This document shows positions 28,362 through 42,128 of a DNA stretch of 64,000 bases, piece by piece. The stretch spans positions 18,810 to 82,809 of the forward strand of contig JAISPJ010000033.1 in the NCBI GenBank assembly GCA_031274995.1. The letters run 5' to 3'. Each line of letters opens with the position of its first letter. The first letter of the stretch is position 1. This DNA comes from Azoarcus sp. Lineage in GTDB: Bacteria; Pseudomonadota; Gammaproteobacteria; Burkholderiales; Rhodocyclaceae. Position numbers and translations under genes: made by a program. The notes below the pieces were generated by a model. It had not been told where the DNA came from and ran no database searches. It was given only the letters and a program-made list of their open reading frames with translations.

Positions 28362-29471
28362 ATGCGTCCTTGCATGAATCCATTTTCTTCGGAGCCGACA
28401 TTGAGCCGCCCCAAAAACGATACTTTGCTGCGTGCGCTGCTGCGCGAACCCACCGAATATACCCCTGTCTGGCTGATGCGCCAGGCGGGCCGCTACCTGC
28501 CCGAATACCGCGAAACCCGCAAGCGCGCGGGCAGTTTCCTCGGGCTGTGCAAGAACCCGTCACTGGCCTGCGAAGTCACCATGCAACCGCTGGCGCGTTT
28601 CGATCTGGATGCCGCCATTCTTTTCTCCGACATTCTGACCATCCCGGATGCGATGGGGCTCGGCCTGTATTTTGTTGAGGGCGAAGGCCCGAAATTCGAA
28701 CGCCCGCTTACGCGGGAATGGGAAATACGCAATCTCTCCGTACCCGACCCCTATGCCGAACTGCGCTACATGACGGACGCGGTAACCGAAATCCGTCGGG
28801 CGCTCGATGGCAGCGTGCCGTTGATCGGTTTTGTCGGCAGCCCTTGGACGCTCGCCTGCTATATGGTCGAGGGCGGGTCGAGCGATGACTATCGTGCCGT
28901 CAAGACCCTGGCCTACACCCGTCCCGATCTCATGCATCACATCCTCGATGTCACCGCACGGGCCGTCACGGCTTGCCTGAATGCCCAGATCGAATCCGGG
29001 GCGCAGGCCGTGATGGTGTTCGATTCTTGGGGTGGCACGCTTTCCGATTCCGCTTGGCGCGAATTCTCTCTCGCTTATCTGCGGAAAATCGCCACGGGCC
29101 TCATCCGCGAGCGGGAAGGGCAGCGTGTGCCCGCCATCGTTTTCACCAAGGGAGGCGGCCTCTGGCTGGACGCGCTTGCCGACAGCGGGTTCGACGCGGT
29201 CGGGCTTGACTGGACGATGGATATCGGCCGCGCCCGTGAACAGGCAGGCAATCGTGTCGCGCTCCAGGGTAATATTGACCCCGCTGTCCTGTTTGCCACG
29301 CCGGAAGTGGTTGCCGCCGAAGCGCGCAAGGTGCTTGATGCCTTCGGTCCGCACCCGGGCCATGTGTTCAACCTGGGGCATGGCATCTCACAGCATACGC
29401 CGCCCGAGAACGTCGTCGCGCTGGTTGACACCGTGCATGAGTACAGCCGAAAAGCAAACCGGAATACATGA
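28362..29471 (+). CDS. hemE: Uroporphyrinogen decarboxylase
   Basis: [33 protein letters not shown]...[19 protein letters not shown]...FDSWGGTLS. Confidence 0.97.
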   Translation: MRPCMNPFSSEPTLSRPKNDTLLRALLREPTEYTPVWLMRQAGRYLPEYRETRKRAGSFLGLCKNPSLACEVTMQPLARFDLDAAILFSDILTIPDAMGLGLYFVEGEGPKFERPLTREWEIRNLSVPDPYAELRYMTDAVTEIRRALDGSVPLIGFVGSPWTLACYMVEGGSSDDYRAVKTLAYTRPDLMHHILDVTARAVTACLNAQIESGAQAVMVFDSWGGTLSDSAWREFSLAYLRKIATGLIREREGQRVPAIVFTKGGGLWLDALADSGFDAVGLDWTMDIGRAREQAGNRVALQGNIDPAVLFATPEVVAAEARKVLDAFGPHPGHVFNLGHGISQHTPPENVVALVDTVHEYSRKANRNT

Positions 29472-29525
29472 AACACATAACAACTCGTGTATCTCCCCGG
29501 CTGGGCGAGGGTTTGCAGTCTTGAC

Positions 29526-29698
29526 TTATGCACACAATGGTTTTTTGTGCATTGCGCAAGAGGCTTATTGTAGGTGCGCTATAACATACTGATTAATCAA
29601 TAAGTTTTTTTGCCCTATCATGGAGCAAAACGTGGAGTTTGTCACAATGGTGCAGGATGCCGGACGCTGTACCAAGTTTTCCCACAAAGTTATCCACA
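29526..29698. promoter_or_regulatory. Candidate DnaA-binding/origin region in the hemE-priA intergenic gap
   Basis: TTATGCACA at 29526-29534 and TTATCCACA at 29690-29698 (both TTATNCACA), AT-rich GATTAATCAATAAGTTTTTTT between, flanking TTTTCCCACAA / TTGTGGGGAAA half-sites. Confidence 0.5.
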
Positions 29699-29860
29699 GC
29701 AATTGTGGGGAAACCGGAGACCCCTTTTTGCGGCAGAGGCTTACTTGGGTTTACGTGAATTGCCTTCAGGTTTTCCGGCTAACTCCTTGAAGTAAAAATG
29801 CCTCTCTGGAACAACTCCGGGTTTTTCGTAGCAAGCCCTTGTTCTTCTGCAACATTCGTC

Positions 29861-32047
29861 ATGCCCGTTGTCCGCGTAGCGATTCCCGCCCCCCTGCCGC
29901 AACTCTTTGACTATCTGGCCGAAGACGCCACGGCAGCGGATATTGGCCGTTGCGTGCGGGTTCCGTTTGGCCGTGGGGAAAAAAGCGGATTGATTCTTGC
30001 CTTGCCTGAAACCGCCGGAATCAATCCTGCGCGGTTAAAGCCGGTGATCCGCATCCAGCGCGATATGCCCCGACTGCCGCCCGACTGGATGGAATTGGCC
30101 GAATTCACTGTCCGTTACTACCATGCCCCGCCTGGCGAAGTCGTCGCGCTCGCGCTGCCGCCGGGGCTGCGTCAGGCCAATGCGCTTTGCGGTGACGAAC
30201 CCGATCCCCTGCTCGCCCTGACCGATGCGGGCCGTGCGGCGCTTACTGAACGCCGCCGTAACAGCCGTGCGCTGGTGCTCGTGCGCGAACTGGTTGCGCG
30301 TGGCGAACATGCGCCCCCTTTGCGCCGTAGCGCCATCCGCCAGCTTGCCGCCGGTAGCGCGACGGGCGATGCGCTCGTGCGCGGCTGGCTGGCAACCTGT
30401 GCCGCCGACACTCCTGATTGCTGCCGTACCGGCACACTGCCTACCCTTACCACCGATCAGGCCGACGTGCTGGCGATCTGCCGTGGCGCCCCTTCCGGCT
30501 TTGCCGCATGGCTGCTCGCGGGGGTTACAGGCAGCGGCAAGACCGAAATCTATCTGCGTCTGGCTGCCGACACGCTGGCCGCCGACGGGCAGGTGTTGAT
30601 GCTGGTTCCTGAAATTGCGCTCACGCCCCAACTGGAAGAACGGGTACGCGCGCGTTTTCCCGCCGCCTGTATTGTCAGCATGCACTCCGAACTTGCCACA
30701 GGCGCACGGGCGCGTGGGTTCAGGCAAGCCCTGGACGGGAAGGCCGGTATCGTGCTCGGCACCCGGCTCGCGGTGTTTACCCCGCTACCGAGGCTGGGGC
30801 TGATCCTGATCGACGAAGAACATGACGCTTCCTACAAGCAACAGGAAGGCATCCGCTATTCGGCGCGCGATCTCGCAGTCTGGCGGGCGCATCGGCGTAA
30901 TATACCGGTGGTATTGGGTTCTGCCACGCCTTCGCTGGAAAGCTGGAGGCACGCGCAGAACGGCCATTACCGTCTTTTGAGGCTGCCTGCCAGGGCACTC
31001 TCCAGCGCATTGCCTGCGGTCAGGATCATCGATATCCGCCGCTGTCGCCTCGACGAAGGCATCAGCCCGCCTTTGCGTGAAGCCATTGCCGTGCGGCTTG
31101 AGCGCGGCGAGCAAAGCCTGATATTCCTCAACCGGCGGGGCTATGCTCCGGTACTGGCCTGCCCGGCCTGCGGTTGGGTGAGCCGATGCCGGCATTGCTC
31201 GGCCAATCGGGTCGTCCATCTCGCCGACCGACGGCTGCGCTGCCACCATTGCGGCGCGGACAGCCCGCTCCCCCGCGCCTGCCCGGTCTGCGGCAACCAG
31301 GACATCCGGCCTTTCGGGCGCGGCACGCAGCGAATCGAGGCCAGACTTGCCGAACTTTTTCCCGACGCGCGGGTGCTTCGGATCGACCGCGACGCAGCCC
31401 GTACCCCGGCACGCCGTGAATCGCTGCTGGCGAGCATTGCTGCCGGTGAGGCTGACATCCTCGTCGGAACCCAGATGATGGCCAAGGGCCACGACTTTCC
31501 TCTTCTCACTCTGGTCGGTGTCCTGGGTGCGGATGCCTCGCTGCATGCCGCCGATTTTCGTGCGCCAGAGCGCCTGTTTCAGCAATTGATGCAGGTTGGT
31601 GGCCGCGCAGGCCGCGCGGAATTGCCCGGCGAAGTCTTGGTTCAGACGGAATATCCGGCACATCCGCTCTACCGCTGCCTCGTTCGCCACGATTTCGATG
31701 CTTTCGCCCGCATGGAACTCGACCAGCGCCTTGCCGCAAATTTTCCACCGTTCTCGCGTCAGGCCATGTTGCGGGCCGATGCGCCGGAATTGGCGACGGC
31801 GACGGACTTCCTGCGCCGGGCCAGGGATGAGGCCGTTTTGCTTGCCACATCGACAATCCGTCTCTTCGACCCCGTGCCGATGCGCCTCACGCGCCTGGCG
31901 CGGCGCGAACGCGCCCAGTTATTGGTTGAGGCCGACCAGCGCACCGTACTACAGGATTTCCTTACGCGCTGGCTGGAGCGCATCCGCGCACTGCCCGCGC
32001 CGCGCGGGTTGCGCTGGCAAATCGACGTTGACCCGCTGGAAGTGTGA
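29861..32047 (+). CDS. priA: Primosomal replication protein N' (helicase PriA)
   Basis: LLAGVTGSGKTEIYLRLAA...LILIDEEHDASYKQQEGIRYSARDLAVWRA; zinc-cluster cysteines CPACGWVSRCRHCS...CHHCG...CPVCG. Confidence 0.96.
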   Translation: MPVVRVAIPAPLPQLFDYLAEDATAADIGRCVRVPFGRGEKSGLILALPETAGINPARLKPVIRIQRDMPRLPPDWMELAEFTVRYYHAPPGEVVALALPPGLRQANALCGDEPDPLLALTDAGRAALTERRRNSRALVLVRELVARGEHAPPLRRSAIRQLAAGSATGDALVRGWLATCAADTPDCCRTGTLPTLTTDQADVLAICRGAPSGFAAWLLAGVTGSGKTEIYLRLAADTLAADGQVLMLVPEIALTPQLEERVRARFPAACIVSMHSELATGARARGFRQALDGKAGIVLGTRLAVFTPLPRLGLILIDEEHDASYKQQEGIRYSARDLAVWRAHRRNIPVVLGSATPSLESWRHAQNGHYRLLRLPARALSSALPAVRIIDIRRCRLDEGISPPLREAIAVRLERGEQSLIFLNRRGYAPVLACPACGWVSRCRHCSANRVVHLADRRLRCHHCGADSPLPRACPVCGNQDIRPFGRGTQRIEARLAELFPDARVLRIDRDAARTPARRESLLASIAAGEADILVGTQMMAKGHDFPLLTLVGVLGADASLHAADFRAPERLFQQLMQVGGRAGRAELPGEVLVQTEYPAHPLYRCLVRHDFDAFARMELDQRLAANFPPFSRQAMLRADAPELATATDFLRRARDEAVLLATSTIRLFDPVPMRLTRLARRERAQLLVEADQRTVLQDFLTRWLERIRALPAPRGLRWQIDVDPLEV

Positions 32048-32075
32048 GGGGGCGCAACCCGGGAACAGTCCGTTT

Positions 32076-32768
32076 TTACTGCACCGGCATGTCAGTGCCG
32101 CGTCGACGCTTGCCGCTCATCCAGAACATGCGCGCAATCGCATTGCGGGCCTGTTCGGTGGCGTCCTCACGGCCACGGGCGCTCACCTTGAGATCGTTGA
32201 CCAGCCCATCTTGCAGGCTGTAGCACCATGCGTGCACGGTGACATCCTGCCCGCGCAGCCAGGCGTCCCGCAGCACCGTGGTCTGGCTGATATTGATTGC
32301 CTGATGAATGGCATTGAGCTCGCACAGGCGGTTGTGCCGCCATGAGAAATCATCTACCTGCGCGAGTTGGCCGGCGTAGCGTTCGCGCACGTCCTGCACA
32401 TGGCGCAACCAGTTATCGACGAGGCCATGCTTCTCATCATTGATCGCCGCCTTGACCCCCCCGCAGCCGTAATGGCCCACAACCAGAATATGCTTGACCT
32501 GCAAGACATCTACAGCGAACTGGATGACCGAGAGCGCGTTGAGGTCGCTGTGCGCGACCACGTTGGCGATATTGCGGTGGACAAAAACCTTGCCCGGATC
32601 GAGGCCGATGATCTGGTTGGCGGGCACGCGGCTGTCGGAGCAACCGATCCATAAATATTCCGGCGCTTGCTGCCGTACCAACCTCAGGAAATAGGCGGGG
32701 TCTTCGGCTTGCATGCGGTCAGACCACGTCCGGTTGTTGGCGAAGAGTTGGGCAATCGCGTCACTCAT
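32076..32768 (-). CDS. can: Beta-class carbonic anhydrase
   Basis: PEYLWIGCSDSRVPANQIIGLDPGKVFVHRNIANVV...HILVVGHYGCGGVKAA. Confidence 0.95.
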   Translation of the reverse strand: MSDAIAQLFANNRTWSDRMQAEDPAYFLRLVRQQAPEYLWIGCSDSRVPANQIIGLDPGKVFVHRNIANVVAHSDLNALSVIQFAVDVLQVKHILVVGHYGCGGVKAAINDEKHGLVDNWLRHVQDVRERYAGQLAQVDDFSWRHNRLCELNAIHQAINISQTTVLRDAWLRGQDVTVHAWCYSLQDGLVNDLKVSARGREDATEQARNAIARMFWMSGKRRRGTDMPVQ

Positions 32769-32838
32769 GTGTTCTCCCGGTAACGGCACGAATCAAAACG
32801 GGAGCGATTATCACCGATTCTTGTCAGAACATTCATCA

Positions 32839-33579
32839 TCAGTTCGTCCATACGCCCAGTTCGGCCAGTTGCCGACTTGCTGCCTCGGCCCATCCACGGT
32901 TGGCCGCCGGGCTGGCCGGGCTTGGGTGCAGGATGCGGCCGATTTTTACATTGCCCGATATACCCAGCGCCTCGCGCGCGCGCGCTTCGGCCCACCCGCC
33001 GACGCCGATCACCCATTCCGGTTCGAGCTTTGTTACAAGCGTGCGCAGATGCGCGTCGCAAGCCGCCAGCAACGGTTCCTGTTCCGCCGCCGGGAGTTTG
33101 TCCGGCGTGAGGTTGCGCCCGCCATCGAAAAAGGCGAGCGGGCAGTAATTGGCAACGAAATGCTCGGCGAAAAACGCATTCGCCGACCCGAACCGCTCCT
33201 GGAACAAACCCCACAAGCGCCGCCCGCTCACTTCCGAGCGCGTACAGGCGAAGCCTTCGACGGGGCGTTTGGGGTTGCTCCGCTCCGGCGGGTTGACCGG
33301 CCCTTCCAGACCAAGCCAGTCTCGCACGGCGGACACTTCGCCAAACGGCACGCCGGTTTGCGCCATGCCGAAAGGCCCCGGGTTCATGCCCAGAAAAACG
33401 ACCCGTTTGAGGCTGTCCCCATAACGGGAGAGGTAACGTTCATGAGTCTCCCAAGCGTAGTCGAGCGGGTTGTAAATATGCGTCACCGGCGGGGCGAAAC
33501 GCATCTTTCCAAGCGTGGCGGACAAATCGCGGGCAGCGGTTATCAGGGCGGCAGTGGTCGTAGTCATCGCTATATCCAT
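32839..33579 (-). CDS. SMUG1-like uracil-DNA glycosylase family protein
   Basis: YLSRYGDSLKRVVFLGMNPGPFGMAQTGVPFGEV...EGFACTRSEVSGRRLWGLF...ILHPSPASPAANRGW. Confidence 0.87.
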   Translation of the reverse strand: MDIAMTTTTAALITAARDLSATLGKMRFAPPVTHIYNPLDYAWETHERYLSRYGDSLKRVVFLGMNPGPFGMAQTGVPFGEVSAVRDWLGLEGPVNPPERSNPKRPVEGFACTRSEVSGRRLWGLFQERFGSANAFFAEHFVANYCPLAFFDGGRNLTPDKLPAAEQEPLLAACDAHLRTLVTKLEPEWVIGVGGWAEARAREALGISGNVKIGRILHPSPASPAANRGWAEAASRQLAELGVWTN

Positions 33580-33691
33580 AACCGATTACTGGAACATAGA
33601 AGTATAAAAATTTCATGATTCCACACTCTCAAGAAAATTGCCTCAACCGCCGTAGCAGTAGCACGTCGTAACCGCGTTTCGGACAACTGCC

Positions 33692-34705
33692 ATGAAAATC
33701 ACTCAGTCCCAGCTCTCATTCTCCACCTCGCACCTCGCTACCAAGGAAAGCCGTACCCAGGAATCCTTCAAGTTTGCGAAACCAAATTCAAATCCAACTC
33801 CCGGCCTTAATTCTGCCGCGCCGGGCAAGGAAGGCGCCGCTTCGCCCGTGCAGATCTCGGATGCAGGGCGGCAAAACCTGCAAGCGGAAGGCACGCGCCG
33901 CACCAGCAACCCAAGCCGCCAGACGGACAGTGACCCAAAGCTGACGCTGTTGCGCATGGCCATCGAAATGTTCACCGGCAAGAAAGTCAACGTTTGCGAT
34001 GCTGAACTGCGTGATCCCCAATCCGCTGCCGGGAATGGAGGCGGCATCGGCATGTCTTACGAGCGGCACAGTTCCTACACCGAAACGGAAATGAGCTCCT
34101 TCTCGGCGCAAGGCATGGTGCGCACCGCCGACGGGATGGAAATCAATTTCCAATTGGATCTCACCATGTTCCGCGCCTACCACGCCGAGGAACACGTCGA
34201 ATTCAGCATGGGGGCGCTGCAGGATCCGCTGGTGCTCAATTTCGCCGGTACAGCGGCGGAACTTTCGGACATGACGTTCAAGTTCGATCTCCTCGGGAAC
34301 GGACGGGAAGTAGACATGCGCGCGCTCCAGCCCGGTAGCGGTTTCCTCGTGTTCGACCGTAACGGCGACGGCAAGGTGAACGACGGGCGCGAACTGTTCG
34401 GAGCCACGACCGGCAACGGCTTTGCCGAACTGGCGGCGCTTGACGATGACGGCAACGGCTGGATCGACGAAAACGACCGTGCGTTCAGTTCCCTTTATAT
34501 CTGGAGCAAGAATGCCGACGGCAATGACGTGCTGACAAGCCTGAAAGACGCCGGCGTGGGTGCGCTCGCTCTCAGCTACGCGAACACGCCGTTTTCCCTC
34601 AAGGACGCCAACAACAAATTGCTTGGGCAGATCACCGACACCAGCGTTTTTCTGATGGAAAAAGGCGGCGTGGGGACGGTGCAGAAGGTGGATGTCGTGG
34701 TGTAG
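33692..34705 (+). CDS. Hypothetical protein with two EF-hand-like Ca2+ loops
   Basis: FLVFDRNGDGKVNDGRELFG and LDDDGNGWIDENDRAF; N-terminus low-complexity/polar without a signal peptide. Confidence 0.7.
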   Translation: MKITQSQLSFSTSHLATKESRTQESFKFAKPNSNPTPGLNSAAPGKEGAASPVQISDAGRQNLQAEGTRRTSNPSRQTDSDPKLTLLRMAIEMFTGKKVNVCDAELRDPQSAAGNGGGIGMSYERHSSYTETEMSSFSAQGMVRTADGMEINFQLDLTMFRAYHAEEHVEFSMGALQDPLVLNFAGTAAELSDMTFKFDLLGNGREVDMRALQPGSGFLVFDRNGDGKVNDGRELFGATTGNGFAELAALDDDGNGWIDENDRAFSSLYIWSKNADGNDVLTSLKDAGVGALALSYANTPFSLKDANNKLLGQITDTSVFLMEKGGVGTVQKVDVVV

Positions 34706-34711
34706 GGTCCA

Positions 34712-36583
34712 TTACTGGCTGCTGCTTGCCTTTTCCTCGTTCACGGACGGAGCGGAGGGCGGTGAACCGCTCCAGGGCGCGACCTTGAAAAGAAGCAGCA
34801 TGCCCGGAATGCCAAGGAAAAAACAGAACCAGAAAAAATACAGCCATCCACCCATGCCTTCCACCAGCCATCCGGCGGTTGCGCTGATGAGGGTTCGCGG
34901 CAAGGCCATCAGGCTGGTAAAGAGCGCAAGTTGGGTGGCGGTGTAGGCAGGGTGGGTCGTGCGCGCCATGAAGGCGACAAAAGCGGCGCTTCCAAGCCCG
35001 ACCCCCAGGGCTTCAAAACCAATGACCAGTGCCAACGCAAAAAGCGCCCAAAAGTCCGTTTTGATTTGTCCCCTGATCCATTCAATCAGGCCATTCATGC
35101 CCATGGTGTACAGTTTGTCGGCGAAGGCTTCGCGGTAGCTTTCCGGCAAGCTCTGTCCGTCTGCGACGATATCGAACACTTTCCAGCCTTGTTCCGTTTT
35201 TTCCAGCAAAAAATTGACTGCAATGGTTTGTGCATCCCCCTGATGTATCACGGTACTGACTGTCGCCTCTTGGGCGTCGGGCGCGGTGGCCGACGGTTTT
35301 GTTTTGGCGGTCCAGTCGCAATGCCGGAAGATCGAACCGGCCCAGTCGCGCACGAGCAGGGCATGGAAGGCAGCGGTGAAATTCTTTCGCTGTTCCCTGG
35401 AAGCTTCTTTCCAACTGGCGCCCGCCGCCAGACCGGCCATACGGTCGAAATTGAAGTAACGCCGCAGCGAGTTATCAAGCAGCGTGTGCGCATTTTTCGC
35501 GTTGTCCGTCAAAATCGCCCGGTTGGCGCATACATTGGCAAATACATCGCTGGTGACGGCCTGCACGAACGCTTCGGGCGGTATTCCGGCGTGATCCCTG
35601 GGCGCGACGAACGGAGGCCCTGTCCAGGCCAAGGCAGCGAAGCCGAGGATGCTGATGAGCTGTACCACGCCGAACAGCCATAGGGCGCGGTTGATGCCCA
35701 GCCGGATCATCCAGAGGCCACCGAGAATCCCGCCGGCCACCGAAGCCCATAGCCCCGCGTTCTTGGCGACGATACCGATCTCGGTCATGCTGAAACCGAT
35801 GTCCAGATAAAACGGCGTGGCAAGCGCCGTGCACAGCGAGTCGCCCAGTTTGTACAAAAAGAGGAAAGCCAGCACCAGCAACGCCGACTTCACGCCGTGA
35901 CGGCTGAAGAATTCGCTGAAAGGCTCAACCACCGCGGCGCGCAAGGTACGCGGCGTTCCCTTCGCCACGGCAGGTTCCCTGATAAGCAGAGTCATGGCGA
36001 GGCCTGGAAGCATGAAGGCCGCAGTGATTGCAAATACCCATCCCCACGGTATTTTGTCGGCCAGAATGAGCGACAGGGAACCAGGAATCAGACCCGCGAT
36101 GCGATAGGCATTGACGTGAATGGCGTTGCCAAGCCCCAATTCTTCATCCGGCAGGATTTCCCGGCGAAAAGCATCGAGCGCGATGTCCTGCGTTGCCGAG
36201 AGAAAAGCGATCACGCTGGCCAGAATGAATGCCAGCCAAGGGAAACCCTGGCTGGATATGCTGGTCTGCCCCAGCCAGGCGATGGCGGCAAGCAGCCCGG
36301 TCTGTGTCACAAACATCCAACTGCGCCGGCGTCCCAGCCAAGACACGATGTTGTAACGGTCGAGCAACGGCGCCCACAGGAACTTCCAGGTAAAAGGGAA
36401 CTGCGCCAAGGTGAACACGCCGATTACTGTCAGCGGCACGTTTCCATTCTTCAACCATGCCGGTACCAGGTTGAGCAACAGGTAGAGCGGCAGGCCGGAA
36501 GAAAACCCGGTAAAGATGCAGATCAGCATCCGGCGATTGAAGATGGCACGTCGCCAATCAGGAGAGGAAGTCGTCTGGGGCAC
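34712..36583 (-). CDS. AmpG-family muropeptide permease carrying an inserted MlaC-like domain
   Basis: 12-TM MFS frame (FTGFSSGLPLYLLLNLVPAWL...FLSATQDIALDAFRREIL...) interrupted at aa ~330-508 by FVQAVTSDVFANV...RRYFNFDRMAGLAAGASWKEASREQRKNFTAAFHALLVRDW...GWKVFDIVADGQSLPESYREAFADKL. Confidence 0.85.
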   Translation of the reverse strand: MPQTTSSPDWRRAIFNRRMLICIFTGFSSGLPLYLLLNLVPAWLKNGNVPLTVIGVFTLAQFPFTWKFLWAPLLDRYNIVSWLGRRRSWMFVTQTGLLAAIAWLGQTSISSQGFPWLAFILASVIAFLSATQDIALDAFRREILPDEELGLGNAIHVNAYRIAGLIPGSLSLILADKIPWGWVFAITAAFMLPGLAMTLLIREPAVAKGTPRTLRAAVVEPFSEFFSRHGVKSALLVLAFLFLYKLGDSLCTALATPFYLDIGFSMTEIGIVAKNAGLWASVAGGILGGLWMIRLGINRALWLFGVVQLISILGFAALAWTGPPFVAPRDHAGIPPEAFVQAVTSDVFANVCANRAILTDNAKNAHTLLDNSLRRYFNFDRMAGLAAGASWKEASREQRKNFTAAFHALLVRDWAGSIFRHCDWTAKTKPSATAPDAQEATVSTVIHQGDAQTIAVNFLLEKTEQGWKVFDIVADGQSLPESYREAFADKLYTMGMNGLIEWIRGQIKTDFWALFALALVIGFEALGVGLGSAAFVAFMARTTHPAYTATQLALFTSLMALPRTLISATAGWLVEGMGGWLYFFWFCFFLGIPGMLLLFKVAPWSGSPPSAPSVNEEKASSSQ

Positions 36584-36610
36584 GAGGGTCGTCCGGTAAA
36601 ATTTGTCGGA

Positions 36611-36671
36611 TTATCCCAGATGAAACAGGGAAGGGGGAGGCGATTTCGCAGCGGAAACCGACTGTGGATAA
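36611..36671. promoter_or_regulatory. DnaA-box-containing dnaA upstream region
   Basis: TGTGGATAA (36663-36671, consensus) and TTATCCCAG (36611-36619, near-consensus). Confidence 0.6.
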
Positions 36672-36853
36672 GTTGGCGGTGGGCGGGAAAAGCGGGTAAA
36701 ATTCGGTGCAAGTTTGGCCGAAGCCGCGCTTCGGCACTTCAGATGTTTTCCCGGATCTGGCCGTAAGGCCGTGTGTTTGCCGCCCGGAGTCCCGGAGTGG
36801 CGCGTATTTGTATCTCTTTGAACGCCGTGCCCCAAACGCAAACCGTCCCCTCC

Positions 36854-38317
36854 ATGCAACAGGAATTCTGGCCCTACTGTTTGGCGCGCCTTGAACAGGA
36901 ATTGCCTGCGCAGCAGTTCAATACCTGGATCAAGCCGCTGCCTGTCGAATATGTCGACGATGGCGGCGGCGGCAGCCCCGGCCTGACGCTGATGGCTCCC
37001 AACCACTTTGTCCTGCAATGGGTGCGCGAGCGTTACCTGCGCCGGATCGGTGAACTGGGCGAGGAATTCTACGGCGTGCCCCTGCGGCTCGGCCTGCAAC
37101 TGTCCTCTGCGTCGGTCGCTCTTGTGGTGCCGGTTGCCTCTTCTTCCGCTGCGCCGCCTCCTGCCACGGATGGCGACACGGCAGCGGGCAAGAATCCTTC
37201 CCGGTCATCCGCTCCCGTCGCGCACAAGATACCGCCCGCGCCCGAAGACGCCGCCAAAACGGCACCGGGCGCGACGGGCATCGAACTCGCTTACGAAAAA
37301 ACCCGCCTCAATCCCGACTTCACCTTCGAGACCCTCGTTACTGGCCGCGCCAACGACCTGGCCCGTGCCGCCGCGATGCAGGTTGCCCAGAATCCCGGCA
37401 CTTCCTATAACCCGCTTTTCATTTATGGCGGCGTCGGCCTGGGCAAGACACACCTTGTGCACGCCATCGGCAATGCCGTGTTCCGGCTCAACCCGCGTGC
37501 GGTGGTGCGTTACGTGCATTCCGAGGATTTTGGCTCCGATGTTGTGCGCGCCTACCAGCAAAAGAGCTTCGATGCCCTCAAACGCTACTACCGCTCGCTC
37601 GACCTTCTTATCATCGACGACATCCAGTTCTTCCGTACCAAGGAACGGACGAAAGAAGAATTTTTCCATGCCTTCAATGCGCTGACCGAAGCGAAAAAGC
37701 AGATCATCATCACCTGCGACACCTATCCCAAGGATATACAAGGGCTTGAAGACCGTCTCATCTCGCGCTTCGACTGGGGGCTGACGGTTCAGATCGAGGC
37801 GCCCGAACTGGAAATGCGTGTCGCCATCCTGCAAAAGAAGGCCGAGGCGCTACAGGTCCAACTCGATGGCGATGTGGCTTTTCTGATTGCCAAGAACCTG
37901 CGCTCGAACGTGCGCGAACTCGAAGGCGCACTCAACAAGGTCGTGGCCTACGCGCGTTTCCACAAACGCAACATCTCGCTCGACCTCGCCCGCGAGGCGC
38001 TCAAGGACTTGCTCAATGCCTACAATCGCCAACTGTCGATTGAGCACATCCAGAAAACCGTCGCCGATTATTACAAGATCAAGACCAACGACATGCATTC
38101 CAGGAAACGCACCCGCCTCATCGCTCGTCCGCGCCAAGTGGCCATGTGGCTGGCCAAGGAACTGACCGCCATGTCCCTGCCGGCGATTGGCGAGGCGTTC
38201 GGCGGGCGCGACCACACCACGGTCCTGCACGCCTGCCGCACGGTGGTTGACCTGCGCCAGCGTGACCAGCAACTCAACCACGATGTTCATGTGCTCACTC
38301 AGGTTCTGCGGGGTTGA
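36854..38317 (+). CDS. dnaA: Chromosomal replication initiator protein DnaA
   Basis: FWPYCLARLEQELPAQQFNTWIKPL...NPLFIYGGVGLGKTHLVHAIGNAV...IIDDIQFF...AFGGRDHTTVLHACRTV. Confidence 0.97.
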   Translation: MQQEFWPYCLARLEQELPAQQFNTWIKPLPVEYVDDGGGGSPGLTLMAPNHFVLQWVRERYLRRIGELGEEFYGVPLRLGLQLSSASVALVVPVASSSAAPPPATDGDTAAGKNPSRSSAPVAHKIPPAPEDAAKTAPGATGIELAYEKTRLNPDFTFETLVTGRANDLARAAAMQVAQNPGTSYNPLFIYGGVGLGKTHLVHAIGNAVFRLNPRAVVRYVHSEDFGSDVVRAYQQKSFDALKRYYRSLDLLIIDDIQFFRTKERTKEEFFHAFNALTEAKKQIIITCDTYPKDIQGLEDRLISRFDWGLTVQIEAPELEMRVAILQKKAEALQVQLDGDVAFLIAKNLRSNVRELEGALNKVVAYARFHKRNISLDLAREALKDLLNAYNRQLSIEHIQKTVADYYKIKTNDMHSRKRTRLIARPRQVAMWLAKELTAMSLPAIGEAFGGRDHTTVLHACRTVVDLRQRDQQLNHDVHVLTQVLRG

Positions 38318-38377
38318 GCCATCTTGACCCCGATTTTTCTCTGCCCTTGTCCTCATTCAACTTGAATCGGATCGACC

Positions 38378-42101
<3,724 letters not shown>

Positions 42102-42128
42102 AACCTTCAAGGGCAACCACTGGCCGGA

